The notes under the pieces are model-generated. The model made no database searches. It saw only the letters and a program-made list of their open reading frames with translations, and was not told the origin of the DNA. From Brachionus rotundiformis (lineage: Eukaryota; Rotifera; Eurotatoria; Ploima; Brachionidae), in NCBI GenBank assembly GCA_016802295.1, contig JAESIW010000199.1, forward strand, positions 644,890 through 708,889: DNA of 64,000 nucleotides, written 5' to 3'. Shown piece by piece: positions 23,801 through 34,734 of this stretch (its first letter is position 1; each line of letters starts with the position of its first letter). The translations under genes were made by a program, and so were the position numbers.

Positions 23801-24341
23801 ACTAGGTTTTAATCATGCTCATGCAAACACTTTGTCCGCAATTAAGGTGATATTTCTTCTCTGGATCATCTCAATTGAATTTACATTGAACTAATAAATT
23901 TTTTGACTACAATTAATTTTTAATTTAATGCCTATGGGCTAGAACTTTAGTATTCTATTGTTTCAAGCATTCGAATTAAGGCAAATTTCAATGGTCACAA
24001 CAATTACAGCTGACAAATTCAATTGATTTTGAAAAGATAAAAAATTTGTTTTGCTTTTCCAAGTTAGTGAGATATTTCTTTAAGGATAATAAAAAGCCAT
24101 AAAATATTTCTGACCAATTGACCCAAAGGCTTTCTTTCAACATGCATATAAGATATCAGTTTACTACAAAAATATGTTTCTATTAATTATCTTCAGGTTA
24201 ATAATCATACGCAGATGATTATAAAATTTTTTAATTATGTTTCAAATTTATTTTGATTATAAGATTAGATAAATTAATAAAATATTTAACATTTTTCTTG
24301 CTAATTTTATGATTTTAAAAAAATTAAAATTTCAATAAAAA
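20870..24341. other. Intergenic stretch with microsatellites and two GC-richer islands
   Basis: TC-rich (20876-20918) and CA-rich (21029-21056) microsatellites lie upstream of the nesprin-like gene. Islands at 22070-22135 and 22308-22365 have coding-like composition. On the minus strand the second reads LNKHRYPEPFGDGSKCLPSKI and stop, after an AG acceptor and before an AATAAA. It could be a terminal exon of a gene I cannot identify. Nothing else recognised. Confidence 0.4.
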
Positions 24342-25190
24342 ATGGATATTGAAAAATATCTTCAAAAAATAAACTGCTCCAATGTCAAAGAAGCTAATTT
24401 GAAAAATTTAACAACTCTTCAATCAAGCCACCTGAGATGCATACCTTTCGAAAATTTTGATATGCATATGAACAAACCGATTGAGTTTAGTTTGGAGAAA
24501 ACTTACGACCGGATTGTCAACAAGTCCAGAGGTGGATACTGCCTTCAATTGAACTGTTTGTTTGGCTATCTCTTAACAAGTCTTAATTATGATGTTTCAT
24601 ACATACCGTGCTACTTTTACAATCAAGGTATTAAAGGCTATTCAAGGCTGCCTATTCACGTTATTCTAGTTGTTGCCATAGACACAAGAAAATACTATGT
24701 AGATGTAGGCACTACAAGAATAGTAGTTGAACCCATTGAATTGATTGAAGGAAAAATTCAACAAAGAGTATACGGATCTTACAGATTTAATTTGATTGAT
24801 GATAAATATGAGCTTGAAAGAAAAGGTATCAGTCCAAATGCTGAATGGATTCCACTAATTAAGTTTAAATTAGAGCCAAAAGAATTGGACTATTTCAAGG
24901 AGATGAATGATTATGTTCAAACAAAAGAGCATCCTACAATCTTCTATAGAAGTGTTGCAGCTTTAAATATATCAAATGGTATTAGATATTTGATAGGAAA
25001 TAGGTTTACAGAGATTGATTTCGGAAACAATTTAGATGAAGTTCGTGTAGACAAAAAATTATCTATAAATGAAGTTAGGTTGTGTGTAAGGGAAAAATTC
25101 GGAATTTTAATTGAAGATAATTTTGAATTATTTAAACCAGTGGATAATTTGCATTTTTATTTTGAATCGCTTGAACATAAAAAATTTTAA
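24342..25190 (+). CDS. Arylamine N-acetyltransferase
   Basis: A single exon encodes 282 residues, close to the usual 280-290 for the family. The enzyme transfers acetyl from acetyl-CoA to arylamines or hydrazines through a cysteine intermediate. The catalytic triad is visible: Cys67 in RGGYC, His106 in LPIHVILVV and Asp121 in YYVDVG. The N-terminal CIPFENFDMHM stretch is also diagnostic. The usual glutamate after the cysteine (RGGxCxE) is replaced (RGGYCLQLN). No intron is apparent. Fragments of the same 3' end recur at 26.9 and 29.5 kb, so a local NAT cluster has decayed. Substrate cannot be told from sequence. Confidence 0.95.
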   Translation: MDIEKYLQKINCSNVKEANLKNLTTLQSSHLRCIPFENFDMHMNKPIEFSLEKTYDRIVNKSRGGYCLQLNCLFGYLLTSLNYDVSYIPCYFYNQGIKGYSRLPIHVILVVAIDTRKYYVDVGTTRIVVEPIELIEGKIQQRVYGSYRFNLIDDKYELERKGISPNAEWIPLIKFKLEPKELDYFKEMNDYVQTKEHPTIFYRSVAALNISNGIRYLIGNRFTEIDFGNNLDEVRVDKKLSINEVRLCVREKFGILIEDNFELFKPVDNLHFYFESLEHKKF

Positions 25191-26380
25191 ATAATTTAAT
25201 AAAATTTGCTAGTTAAATTTATTTAATTAAACAGTAATAATTACAATTTCACATAAAAATAAACAATATAATTTAAATATTATAATTTTAAATAAATAAA
25301 AGTTGACACATACATTTCTATTTGGGAAAATTTACTATATCCAAATCATGTTAAAAATTTATCTTTTTGGTAAAATAAATCTTTCCAAATATCTAAAATT
25401 AAATTTTATTTTTAACCAGAATGTTTAATTATAATTTAAATTTTGTTTCTTCAAAAAAAAGATTAATTTTAGTAACAAGGATTAAATTTTTTAAAGCTTG
25501 AAGAAATTTATTTTCATTTTCAAATCTTTCTAAAATTACTTTTTATATTAATTTAATATTCAAAATGGTACCATCAAAAATAGGTAATATTCACTTAAAA
25601 ATACTCTAAAAATTTTAAATATTAGCCGAAAACCAAGAAACGCCTTAAATTTTTTTTTTTAATTTTTACGTTTTTTAATTCGATTTTGAAAAAAAGGTGT
25701 TTTGTTTTCCATATATTTTTGGTTTTGTGAAATTTAGTACAGTAGACCAGAACAAAATGTTAAAAATTTTTTCCAAAGATCAAAAGCAAGCTCTGTAAAT
25801 GCAAAATGATGCAGCATTCTATGTTGCATTTACCGAACCAGTAAAAAGCTTTGGAAACAAAAGTTACCACCTTTTTAAGCATTAATTTTGATTCTATTTT
25901 TTTATTTTGTATCAAATTTCACAAACCATATTTTTTTAAATTGAACAATGACACTGGAAAGAATCGAATCTTGTTCTAGGATAGAATAAATAAAAAAACT
26001 TATGCTCCATTGACAATTATATCGAAAAAATTTTTTGGCTTGATTGTAATTTTCTCAAATTATTGAGTCATTTGAAAATTAAATTAAATTAAATTAGATA
26101 ATTAAATAATAATTAATAAGATGTTTAGACATATCAGTATTTAGTTATAAAAATGATAGGTATTATCTTTACTTAATTTATTTTATTCAACTTTATTCTA
26201 ATCTTAATTTTAATTTTTATTGTGAAGGAGCTTTAAATTATTAAAACAAATAATAGACTCGATATATGATAAAATGTTATCAAAATTTTACCAAAATTTC
26301 ATGAAAATGATTATGTCAATTTTTTTTATAATTATTTTAATTTTTAATTCAAATGTCAAATTTTTTTAAATTTAAAAAAA
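25191..26380. other. Intergenic AT-rich stretch
   Basis: 3' flank of the acetyltransferase, then AT-rich sequence without an ORF or recognised repeat. Confidence 0.5.
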
Positions 26381-26704
26381 ATGAGCGTTGATGAATCGAT
26401 TTTAAAATTTTTAGAAAACAGAGACATTAGAAATTCCATTCAAAGAAGTTTCAACTCAATCTATTCTGACACGATACTTTATGCTGCGATTACAGGCTCG
26501 ATAACTTGTTCAATTACAAAACATTACCAATGCAATGAAATTGTTTATCCCATCTTGCCAGGAGTTCTTGGGTCTTTGGTTGGTGTTGGCTCCTCAATTA
26601 AATATGGAGAGTCATTATCATATCGTCCAATGCTAATTGGCTTCTTTTGCTCAGTGCTTGGGTTCAAAATATATGAAAGAATAGCTAACTATTATAACGA
26701 TTAA
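26381..26704 (+). CDS. Small membrane protein of unknown function
   Basis: A 107-residue single-exon ORF with ATG start. Residues 1-30 are soluble. Three hydrophobic segments follow, at about 31-46 (ILYAAITGSITCSIT), 55-70 (PILPGVLGSLVGVGSS) and 83-97 (MLIGFFCSVLGFKIY). The middle one is glycine-rich. I recognise no family. The composition differs from the intergenic background and codons are used evenly, which favours a real gene. No signal peptide, no cysteine pattern. Confidence 0.55.
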   Translation: MSVDESILKFLENRDIRNSIQRSFNSIYSDTILYAAITGSITCSITKHYQCNEIVYPILPGVLGSLVGVGSSIKYGESLSYRPMLIGFFCSVLGFKIYERIANYYND

Positions 26705-26925
26705 TTGATTTTTTATTAATTTTATGCTCAATTAATGTTTAATTCTTTTTCTTATAAGGATTGTTATTTTGCATTTTTTCTTTAAATAAAATCTGATCTG
26801 TATAAATAGAATTGACGCAAGTTTAATTAGGTAATTTTTTAATTAGCCTTTCTTTTCCTTACATTTCCAAAATATCAGATTCAAATATTAGTTCTCAAAT
26901 GTAATATGTCGACACACACATGACA

Positions 26926-27180
26926 GGTTTGGAAACAATTTAGAAGAAGTTCGTGTAGACAAAAAATTATCTATAAGTGAAGTTAGGTTGTGTGTAAGGG
27001 AAAAATTTGGAATTTTAATTGAAGATAATTTTGAATTGTTTAAACCAGTGGATAATTTGCATTTTTATTTTGAATCGCTTGAACATAAAAAATTTTAAAT
27101 AATTTAATAAAATTTGCTAGTTAAGTTTATTTAATTAAACAGTAATAATTACAATTTCACATAAAAATATACAAAATAAT
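26926..27180 (+). pseudogene. Fragment of arylamine N-acetyltransferase 3' end
   Basis: About 95% identical to 25016-25265 (the last 58 codons plus 3' UTR of the intact NAT gene), with the same stop codon and 3' flank. The part with the catalytic triad is missing and there is no start. A partial duplicate. Confidence 0.9.
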
Positions 27181-27402
27181 TGAAATATTAAAGAACTAAA
27201 CTTCTATGTCTTTGGGACTAAACTGTTCAATGAATTTGTCAATTGTGTTTGGGATTTTTTTTTCCACAGCTTTTGTACTCACTTAAAGCATAATTTGGAA
27301 CAATAAGACATAGATGGACAATTTTCTATATTTAAATTATTAAAAATAAATTTATTAAATGGTTTAACTACTTAATTTAAGTAAACCAAAAAGATACAAG
27401 TA

Positions 27403-28503
27403 CTAAAAATATCGAAATTCAATAGTTATTAATATTTTAAAGCATTTTTTAATTTTTTGTCTAAACTGTTTATTTGCAGCTGTGTATAGAAATATATTGA
27501 TAGCAAAATTTGCTAAATGAAATATCTCGGTGAGCAATACAAATGAATATCTAAAATAAATATCATTAGATGACAAAAGGCCTTTTTTATAGGGTATGTA
27601 AAACCAACACCAAGTGAGAATGTATGGACAATTAAGGAAAACGAAAAATACTGAAAAAAGGACCAAAATTTGGGTGGCTCTCTCTAACAAGCGTCTTTTT
27701 TTTCTCACCAAGCTTTTGCTTTTAGTTGCCATCTGATTCGAAACAATATTAGAAGTATTAATTATTTTGGAGCTAGTTGATGTCAAAGTTGAATTAGTGC
27801 TTTTCGTATTTTTGGTCCAAAGCATTTTAGCAATGAATAAATTAAAAAAGAGAACTAAAACAATTGGCACAATCATACCAACTATTACATAAATAATAAC
27901 AACCATGTCATAAATTTCTTTGTACATTTCCAATACATCACATTCAAATGTTTGTCCTCCTTTTTCATGATTTTCCAAATGTCGAATGCCATTTACTAAA
28001 AATGAATATAAAGCTAGGCCATGAGTGGCCAGAATCAAATAGATAAGAGCCTTGATGATAAATTTCTTATTTTGAAATAGGTCGCGTTTAGTTGGATAAA
28101 AAATTACCATGAACCTTTCACATGCATAAAAAACAATTAAGTAAGTCGAAGTGAGTCTTGCTGAATTTCGTAAATAGATTATTAATTTACAAAATAAATT
28201 TGATTTGTTGACCAGTTGGAAGATAAAAAAATCAATGCTTGGTAAAATATCTTCAACTAAATGAGTTACCAAAAAAATAGAGTCTGACAAAGACGAAGCG
28301 ATTACATAAAGATTAGATGATATCATATATTGACCATATCGTTTAATTGTTGAAAATTTTTGTTTAAATTCAGATTTTAGAAGGAAAATAATTGCTAAGT
28401 TTCCAAATAAACCAATAAGTGTGAATATTAAACAAAAAAATAAATTTATATCAGCACTTATTTTAATAAATTGTGAGCTAAATTTATTGTAAAATAAGTC
28501 CAT
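27403..28503 (-). CDS. Rhodopsin-family G-protein-coupled receptor, peptide type (1)
   Basis: A single-exon receptor of 366 residues with seven hydrophobic segments. TM1 is FFCLIFTLIGLFGNLAIIFLL with the family GN. TM3 ends in FYACERFMVIFYP, where ERF replaces DRY. TM6 reads VFFVFLNCPYILTWCWF, with the conserved proline. TM7 is EIFHLANFAINIFLY, which stands for NPxxY without the proline. A cysteine at the start of TM3 (NLFCKL) and one in the second loop (FECDVL) can form the usual disulphide. The third loop is short and basic (KSLVRKKRRLLERATQ). This matches invertebrate peptide receptors of the FMRFamide/TRH-like group; the ligand is unknown. Paralogue of the receptor at 30-31.3 kb. Confidence 0.9.
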   Translation of the reverse strand: MDLFYNKFSSQFIKISADINLFFCLIFTLIGLFGNLAIIFLLKSEFKQKFSTIKRYGQYMISSNLYVIASSLSDSIFLVTHLVEDILPSIDFFIFQLVNKSNLFCKLIIYLRNSARLTSTYLIVFYACERFMVIFYPTKRDLFQNKKFIIKALIYLILATHGLALYSFLVNGIRHLENHEKGGQTFECDVLEMYKEIYDMVVIIYVIVGMIVPIVLVLFFNLFIAKMLWTKNTKSTNSTLTSTSSKIINTSNIVSNQMATKSKSLVRKKRRLLERATQILVLFSVFFVFLNCPYILTWCWFYIPYKKGLLSSNDIYFRYSFVLLTEIFHLANFAINIFLYTAANKQFRQKIKKCFKILITIEFRYF

Positions 28504-29517
28504 TCTTGGAAAACAAAAGATCTTTGCTTGTTTATTTATTTTTAAAATTTAAACTAATTTAATTTAATTTTAATTTAATAATTAAATAGTTATTTTAAAT
28601 ACTGAAATTCGTTTGGCGTATTATCAGCTTAGAGTTTTTCAAATTATTTAAGAATGAAGAATTAAGGTAAAGATCAGAAAAAATTCATCTTTTAAATTTA
28701 ATCTTCGTAATTAGTTAAGACATGCTTGAAAAAGATCAATTTATCTTAAGAGGAATCTTAATTACATTCTAGGTTATAACTATTTTTTAAACGGTAAATT
28801 TTATTTTAATTATAATATTTTGATAAAATAAATTGTTTTTAATTTTCTTATGTAGACTTCTTTTAGAGTCAATTTCTGTCAAAATAAATTTACTTAAATA
28901 AATTTTATAAGATTTTAATTAAAAGTGAATTCAACATATTCTAATTTTATTATCATGAATAGATGATAATAATTTAAAGCCTGTGTCTTAAAAGCTGAGT
29001 ACTTCTAAAAGGAACAATTAGCGAAAATTTCCGTTTCCCTTATAAGGACGATCTTTTAATTTACAAAAATTTTATATTAATAATTAATGTTAAATCAGAA
29101 ATGATCAAACAGTAGTTTTTTTCCTTTTAAAATAATTCTGAACAAGAAAAAAAATTGTACAAAATATCATTTGAAACAGTAAGATTAATCAAGTCTACAT
29201 TTTAAAAAGCGATCTTTATTAATTTATCTTGTTGATTATTTTAAAAAATAATTTGTTAACAAAATATTCTTTAATTGACAAAAACCAACTTAATTATATG
29301 TTGTTTCTAGATTCTTTCACATTAAAATATTTTTATCTTTGTATTTACATATTTTCATTTTGACCATTTTAAGCAAATATTAAGTCATTTTTCGCATATT
29401 TAGATCATATTACTAAGCTTACATTTTTTTAAGTTCAATATTACTATTTGATGTAAAATTACGTAATAATATTTTTAAAACACTATCGAATTATTATTAT
29501 TTAATTATTTAAAAATA
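28504..29517. other. Intergenic AT-rich stretch
   Basis: A block at about 29015-29090 (TTTCCGTTTCCCTTATAAGGAC and the bases that follow) resembles 29785-29870, a local duplicate. Nothing else recognised. Confidence 0.45.
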
Positions 29518-29645
29518 TCAATAGAATTGTTCAAACCAGTGTGTAATTTGGAATTTTATTTTGAATCGCTTGAAAACAAAAATTATTAAAAATTAGAAAA
29601 TTTAATAAAATTTACATTTGAACAGTAATAATTACAATTTGATTA
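29518..29645 (+). pseudogene. Older fragment of arylamine N-acetyltransferase 3' end
   Basis: Diverged match to the last 20 or so codons and 3' UTR of the NAT gene (ELFKPV..NLxFYFESLE, then the AACAGTAATAATTACAATTT flank). It is more decayed than the copy at 26.9 kb, so duplication happened more than once. Confidence 0.8.
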
Positions 29646-29986
29646 AAAAAAAAAACTCAAAAGGTTTATCAATAAAAAGTAAATTTTATATTAATTATAG
29701 TAATTTTATTACAATAAAATTTCTGATTAAAGGTCGTCCCTAAAAATCGGATTCCGCCTTTTAAAAACTAATTTTGCGCAAAAGTGACACGGCCCGGGAT
29801 TTCCGTTTTCCTCTTTTCAAGGACAACCTAATTTTCAAAATTTTAATATTAATAATTAAATTTGAGATAATAAAATATAAAAATAAGTTTCTATTTTTTT
29901 TTTATTTAAATTATACATTTAACTTAGCTAATTAATTTTATAAAAATATATTTGACAAAATCTTAATTAAAAATTAAACATAAAAT

Positions 29987-31342
29987 TTATTTTCTCAAAC
30001 AAAAAAATTTAATTTCAAAAAATTTAAGCTTTAAAATTTGATGTTTGAATTCAAGACGAAATCTTTTGCTGGACATGCAGCAAAGTACTAAATTTATTGA
30101 ATAATTGGTCATGTGAAAAATCTCAGCGAGCAGTACAAACGAATATCTGAACAATATTTCATCTTGATTTTTGAGCAAACCAGTCTGGTACGGAATAAAG
30201 AAAAAACACCATGAAATTATGTATGGAAAATTTAAGAGAACAAAAAATACAGACAAAAATACCAAAATAACAGTTGCTCTACCAGAGTCTTTTAGACGCT
30301 GAGCTATACCAGTGAAATTGTACAAATTGTTTTTGCGCAAGTCTGAAATACTTTTGCACTTTTTTTCCAAATGAGAGGGCAGAAGATTGGTTCTTACTTT
30401 GGAATCGTTCCTCCCTGAAGCATTCTGTCTTAAAATTGACTTTTTCTTCTTGTTTTTTAACTCCATTGAGTTAATCTTAATAATATTGCCTTTGCCACTG
30501 ACACATATGGCATCAGTGTCTTGCACTGTCTCTGTTTTATTGTTATGGCTGCTTGATTGACTTGACAAGGCCCTGTCTTTAAAATTTTTAATTAGACGGT
30601 TTTTTCGTCTCAATAAAACCCTAGCTATGTAAGTATTAAATATACACACTAGAATAATTGGTATTATAATGCCAAAACTGGTATAGGCATATATGGTATA
30701 TTTGTAAATAGACTTGTACTGGACAAGAACATCGCATTCATACAAAGTATCATCACTTTCCAATGACTCATGGTTCTCGATTGAGCGCAGACCATTTATG
30801 ATAAATGTGTAAGATGTCAGAAGACTGGACGCGACAAAAATGGCCATAATGAGATATTTTCTATTGTTAAATTTGAGTCTTTTAAGAGGTGAGCTAATGC
30901 AAGAAAATCTCTCGTAAGCAAATAGGACAATTAGGTAAGAAGAGATAAGTCTGGCTGCATTGCGCACAAAGAGAACTAGTTTACAGGTTAAATTATATTT
31001 GTTGATAAACTGAAGCCAGGTGTTTTTTTTATCCATCGAAGGAATTATATCTTCGATAAAGTGAGCCAGAAGAAATAAAGAGTCTGAAAAGGCCAATGCT
31101 ATCATGTACATGTCGGAAGATGATATGCTAGATAGATGGTATTGGCGCTGATGTACACTAAAGCTGCGCGAGCTCTTCGAAGCCTTGGGTCTGCATATTA
31201 CTAGGTAAATAGTGATTGAATTTCCCAATAGGCCAATGATTATAATGATGGTGCACAGGTAGAAGTTTATCAATTCGCTTGATTTAAAAAACATTTCTCC
31301 ATTGCTGGCTTTACTAGCATTATAATCTATTGTATTGTTCAT
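29987..31342 (-). CDS. Rhodopsin-family G-protein-coupled receptor, peptide type (2)
   Basis: A single-exon receptor of 451 residues, paralogous to the 27.4-kb gene. Two N-glycosylation sites lie in the N-terminus (NNTIDYNAS). TM1 has GLLGNSITIYL. TM3 ends in LFAYERFSCISSP, with ERF for DRY. TM6 is VFFVLLNFPYIISWCFFF. TM7 is EIFHMTNYSINLVLC, again without NPxxY. Paired cysteines TCKL and YECDVL are present. It differs from its neighbour mainly by a third intracellular loop about 70 residues longer, Ser/Lys/Asn-rich with possible phosphorylation sites. Orphan; likely peptide ligand by family. Confidence 0.9.
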   Translation of the reverse strand: MNNTIDYNASKASNGEMFFKSSELINFYLCTIIIIIGLLGNSITIYLVICRPKASKSSRSFSVHQRQYHLSSISSSDMYMIALAFSDSLFLLAHFIEDIIPSMDKKNTWLQFINKYNLTCKLVLFVRNAARLISSYLIVLFAYERFSCISSPLKRLKFNNRKYLIMAIFVASSLLTSYTFIINGLRSIENHESLESDDTLYECDVLVQYKSIYKYTIYAYTSFGIIIPIILVCIFNTYIARVLLRRKNRLIKNFKDRALSSQSSSHNNKTETVQDTDAICVSGKGNIIKINSMELKNKKKKSILRQNASGRNDSKVRTNLLPSHLEKKCKSISDLRKNNLYNFTGIAQRLKDSGRATVILVFLSVFFVLLNFPYIISWCFFFIPYQTGLLKNQDEILFRYSFVLLAEIFHMTNYSINLVLCCMSSKRFRLEFKHQILKLKFFEIKFFCLRK

Positions 31343-33699
31343 TTCTAAAATTAAATTAATTTAGTTAGAATCTGTTAAACATGTAATTTTGCCTACATGT
31401 TACAGGAAATTAAAGAAAATTTAATTAAAAAAATATAAAGAAAAAATATTAAATAAAATTAATAGAAAAATTCAACTAATTCCGATACATTTAAATTTTT
31501 ATGTTAAAATATTGATTAAATTTAAAACCTAAAAAGACAAGTCTAAATAGATAAATTCGAATCGTTTGACTTGAAAGTTCATTAGCTCAGGGTACATGTC
31601 TTATTTATTTGATAATTCAATACAATTTTGTTTAAGGCGCATAGACAGATTGGCTTCTTTCTGCCTAAGCAAATATTTAAACATATATTTAGATAAGCTT
31701 TAAAATAAATAATAATAACAAAAAAACGTGAGATAAATTTTGAGATAAACTTCAAACAAAGTAAATACTTGAGTTATTCTAAAAGTGCTGATGGAATAGT
31801 TTAAAAAATATTTAAAATACTAATTCTTAATCGGTTTAACACAGTATTTTATATTTTCTTTCATAATTATATTACTTCATGCATTAGTCATTATAGAATA
31901 TTTCTTTCAAACTTTTTCTTTCAATTGATGAGAGATAATAGCAAATTTCTAATCATAAGGACTAAAATGAACTTACTGACTTTTTTGACAACCAGTTTAT
32001 ATACATTAAAAATTATAGAGAAAAAGTAAATTAAATTTTTTCTAATTTGATTAAATTTTAACCTATGGAAAAATTAAAAAATAAATCTAAAAATAATTGA
32101 TAAAATTAATTAAATTTTATTCAAAGATACCATTAAAAATAAAAATCTTATTATAAGATATCGAGAAAATCTAAAAATCAATAATTTTATTAGTTAAACT
32201 TCTTTCTTAATATCGTAATGACATACATAGAGAGAACATTAATATATGATAGTTTTATCAAATTTAAGTAATAACAGTTTATAATAAAATAAATAAATAT
32301 ATTTACTAATAAAAATTAACACTGGCTTTTTACAAAGATTAATAATTATTAAGTATTTAAGGATTTTTGTTGTTTTATTTCAAAAAGAAAGGGGAAAAAA
32401 GCAATTTAATTTTTTTTATATAAACCTATATTCAATTAAATTTTATTTTATTAAACACTTTAAATAAATAACCCAAAAAAAAAAATTAATAAATGATGTT
32501 TAATAATTTAACATGTTGAATAATTAAATTCAGAAAAGCTTTTTAAAAATAAAAATATAATAAATTTTTACGACACGTTTAATAAACATTAAAATTATAA
32601 AGAAAGTACGTAAGCTTTTTACAAAGAATGCGTTTTGCTTACTTTTTTTAGATTATCGATTCGAAAAAAAAACATTTCAAAAACATTATTTTTAATTATA
32701 AATTGAAAACAGATTTGTCATAATCTATTTTATTTTCTTATTAGCACTTTGTTCAGCTTAGTATCATTAATTACGATGTTCACTTCAGTTGAAGAGCCCT
32801 GTTTGGTTTAGCTATCCCTTCATTAAGTACATGTCCAAACTACCCCAGTCTTTAAATCTTAATTAATTGAGAAACTGATTAAACATTTGTTCTTCTTTGT
32901 AGTTGAGCGTTTGATTATGTGTATGGTAAATGCATCATGTCAATGGTTAATGGGAATTTTAAATTTTAGCAACATTTTACCAAAAAACTTGCCTAATTAG
33001 ATAAAAATATAAAATACTAGATACATATAAAAATTATATATTGATTTAAATACCATTAATAGATGTTGAATCGTAGTTAAACATGGTGCGCTTTAGATAA
33101 AAAATTAAATTTTTGATTGAATTTTTATCTTGATTGAGCTAATTATTACGCTTCAAAATTAAGATTGCTCATTTAGTAAAGAAGCAAAAAAATAATTTTT
33201 TAATATGTATCAATTGAATATTTATTTATAAATTTATCATCAATGATTTATTATTTGTTGGCCAGTCAACCAAATTAATCTTTTACTGTTTTAATAAAAA
33301 CATATTTTAAATTATTTATATTATGATTAATTATTTTCCCTCTGATTTCGTTTTAATAATAAAATATTTATAACCATAATTTTAAATTGGTTGAGTAATT
33401 TAAATTCCTTAATACTTTAATTCGCCTGTTAATTTATTCATTTTATTGATTAATAGATTTAATTTAGATTTCATTTTTAATCAAAATAAATTATCTAGAA
33501 AAATATAACAAAAATTTAAAACTAGTGACCTCTTTTACCAATTAGATTTACCAATATTTTTCGCAGAGATTTTATTTTGGCTTGAAATTTAAAAAAACTG
33601 AACATATTTTAATTTTGTTTTAAAAATTTTACCATTGAAAAAACAAAAAAGCATATTTATCATAAAAATAATAAATAAGATAGATAAATATTTTTAAAT
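31343..33699. other. Intergenic AT-rich stretch
   Basis: 2.4 kb without a gene-like ORF, structured RNA or recognised repeat; holds upstream regions of the second GPCR (-) and VPS72 (+). Confidence 0.5.
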
Positions 33700-34584
33700 A
33701 TGAGTTTGGTGACAAATCGTGAGCGGCGTCGCAATGCTGGCTCAAAAATGGCTCAACTCCTTAACAAAGAGGAAGAAGACGAGTTCTACAAAACCGCATA
33801 TGGTGGTTTCAGCGAGGCTGAAGATGACCAAGAATTTGAGGCCAGAGAATCCGACATTGAAGAAGACTTTGTAGACTCAGATTTTGATATTGATGAAAAT
33901 GAAGAAGCTGATAATCAAATGGAAGTTGAAGATGACGAAGACAAAAAGCATAAAAGGCACAAGAGAGGGGTGGTGACCAAGGCCTACAAAGAGCCAACAG
34001 TTAAAAAATATATTGAGAAAAAAACTATAAAGTCCGAACATGTGAGTGAAGTTGCTAGCCGTGACAACAAGTCTGTTCGTAGCTCCACTGCACGTAAGCG
34101 AGAGGAGCTCATGCAAAGACAGGAAGAGCGTGAGGCAGCCAGAAGGCATAAGAGCAAAAAGACACCATCTGTGGATATGGAATATCGAAGACTTACACAA
34201 GAAGAACTTCTTGAAGAAGCAAAATTGACAGAACAGGTTAACTTGGCCTCTTTGGACGCTTACCAAAAAATGGAACTAGAAAAGAAAAAAAAGACAGCAA
34301 ACAAAGTAGGAATTAAAGGAGCAGTTATTCGATACCATTCGGTAACTATGCCAATGCCAGACGAACCAGAATCAAAGCATTCAAGAAATTTTTTAACTTT
34401 CAGCGACGAGGCTTCATTGCATCAATATTTTCCACAAAAAAAGCCACAACACATAGATGTAAATCTCAAAATTTGTCCCATTACTGGCTTACCAGCAAAA
34501 TATTTTGATCCATTGACCAAAAGTCCTTACGCCACTTTGGCAGCATTCAAAATTCTCAGAGAACGCTTTAAAAATGAAAATTAA
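33700..34584 (+). CDS. VPS72: VPS72/YL1, H2A.Z-binding subunit of SRCAP/TIP60 remodellers
   Basis: Single exon, 294 residues (human about 364). The N-terminal YL1 region starts RERRRNAGSKMAQLLN and is followed by the acidic block EEDEFYKTAYGGFSEAEDDQEF, which in the family binds the H2A.Z-H2B dimer. A basic region (KKHKRHKRGVVTK) and a charged helix (EELMQRQEEREAARRHKSKK) follow. The C-terminal YL1_C domain includes CPITGLPAKYFDPLTKSPY. It delivers H2A.Z for exchange into nucleosomes in the nucleus. The 3' end is only 150 bases from the next gene on the same strand. Confidence 0.96.
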   Translation: MSLVTNRERRRNAGSKMAQLLNKEEEDEFYKTAYGGFSEAEDDQEFEARESDIEEDFVDSDFDIDENEEADNQMEVEDDEDKKHKRHKRGVVTKAYKEPTVKKYIEKKTIKSEHVSEVASRDNKSVRSSTARKREELMQRQEEREAARRHKSKKTPSVDMEYRRLTQEELLEEAKLTEQVNLASLDAYQKMELEKKKKTANKVGIKGAVIRYHSVTMPMPDEPESKHSRNFLTFSDEASLHQYFPQKKPQHIDVNLKICPITGLPAKYFDPLTKSPYATLAAFKILRERFKNEN

Positions 34585-34734
34585 ATATTGATATTTGTTT
34601 TTTGGTCATATGTAAATAAAATGTAAATTTTGTATTGAACAAATTGCTTATCTAAGATTTCAGTAATTTGAAATCTACAATTATTAAAAATTGGCTAATT
34701 AATAAATTAAAAATTAATAATTTTGTGTCCAAGT

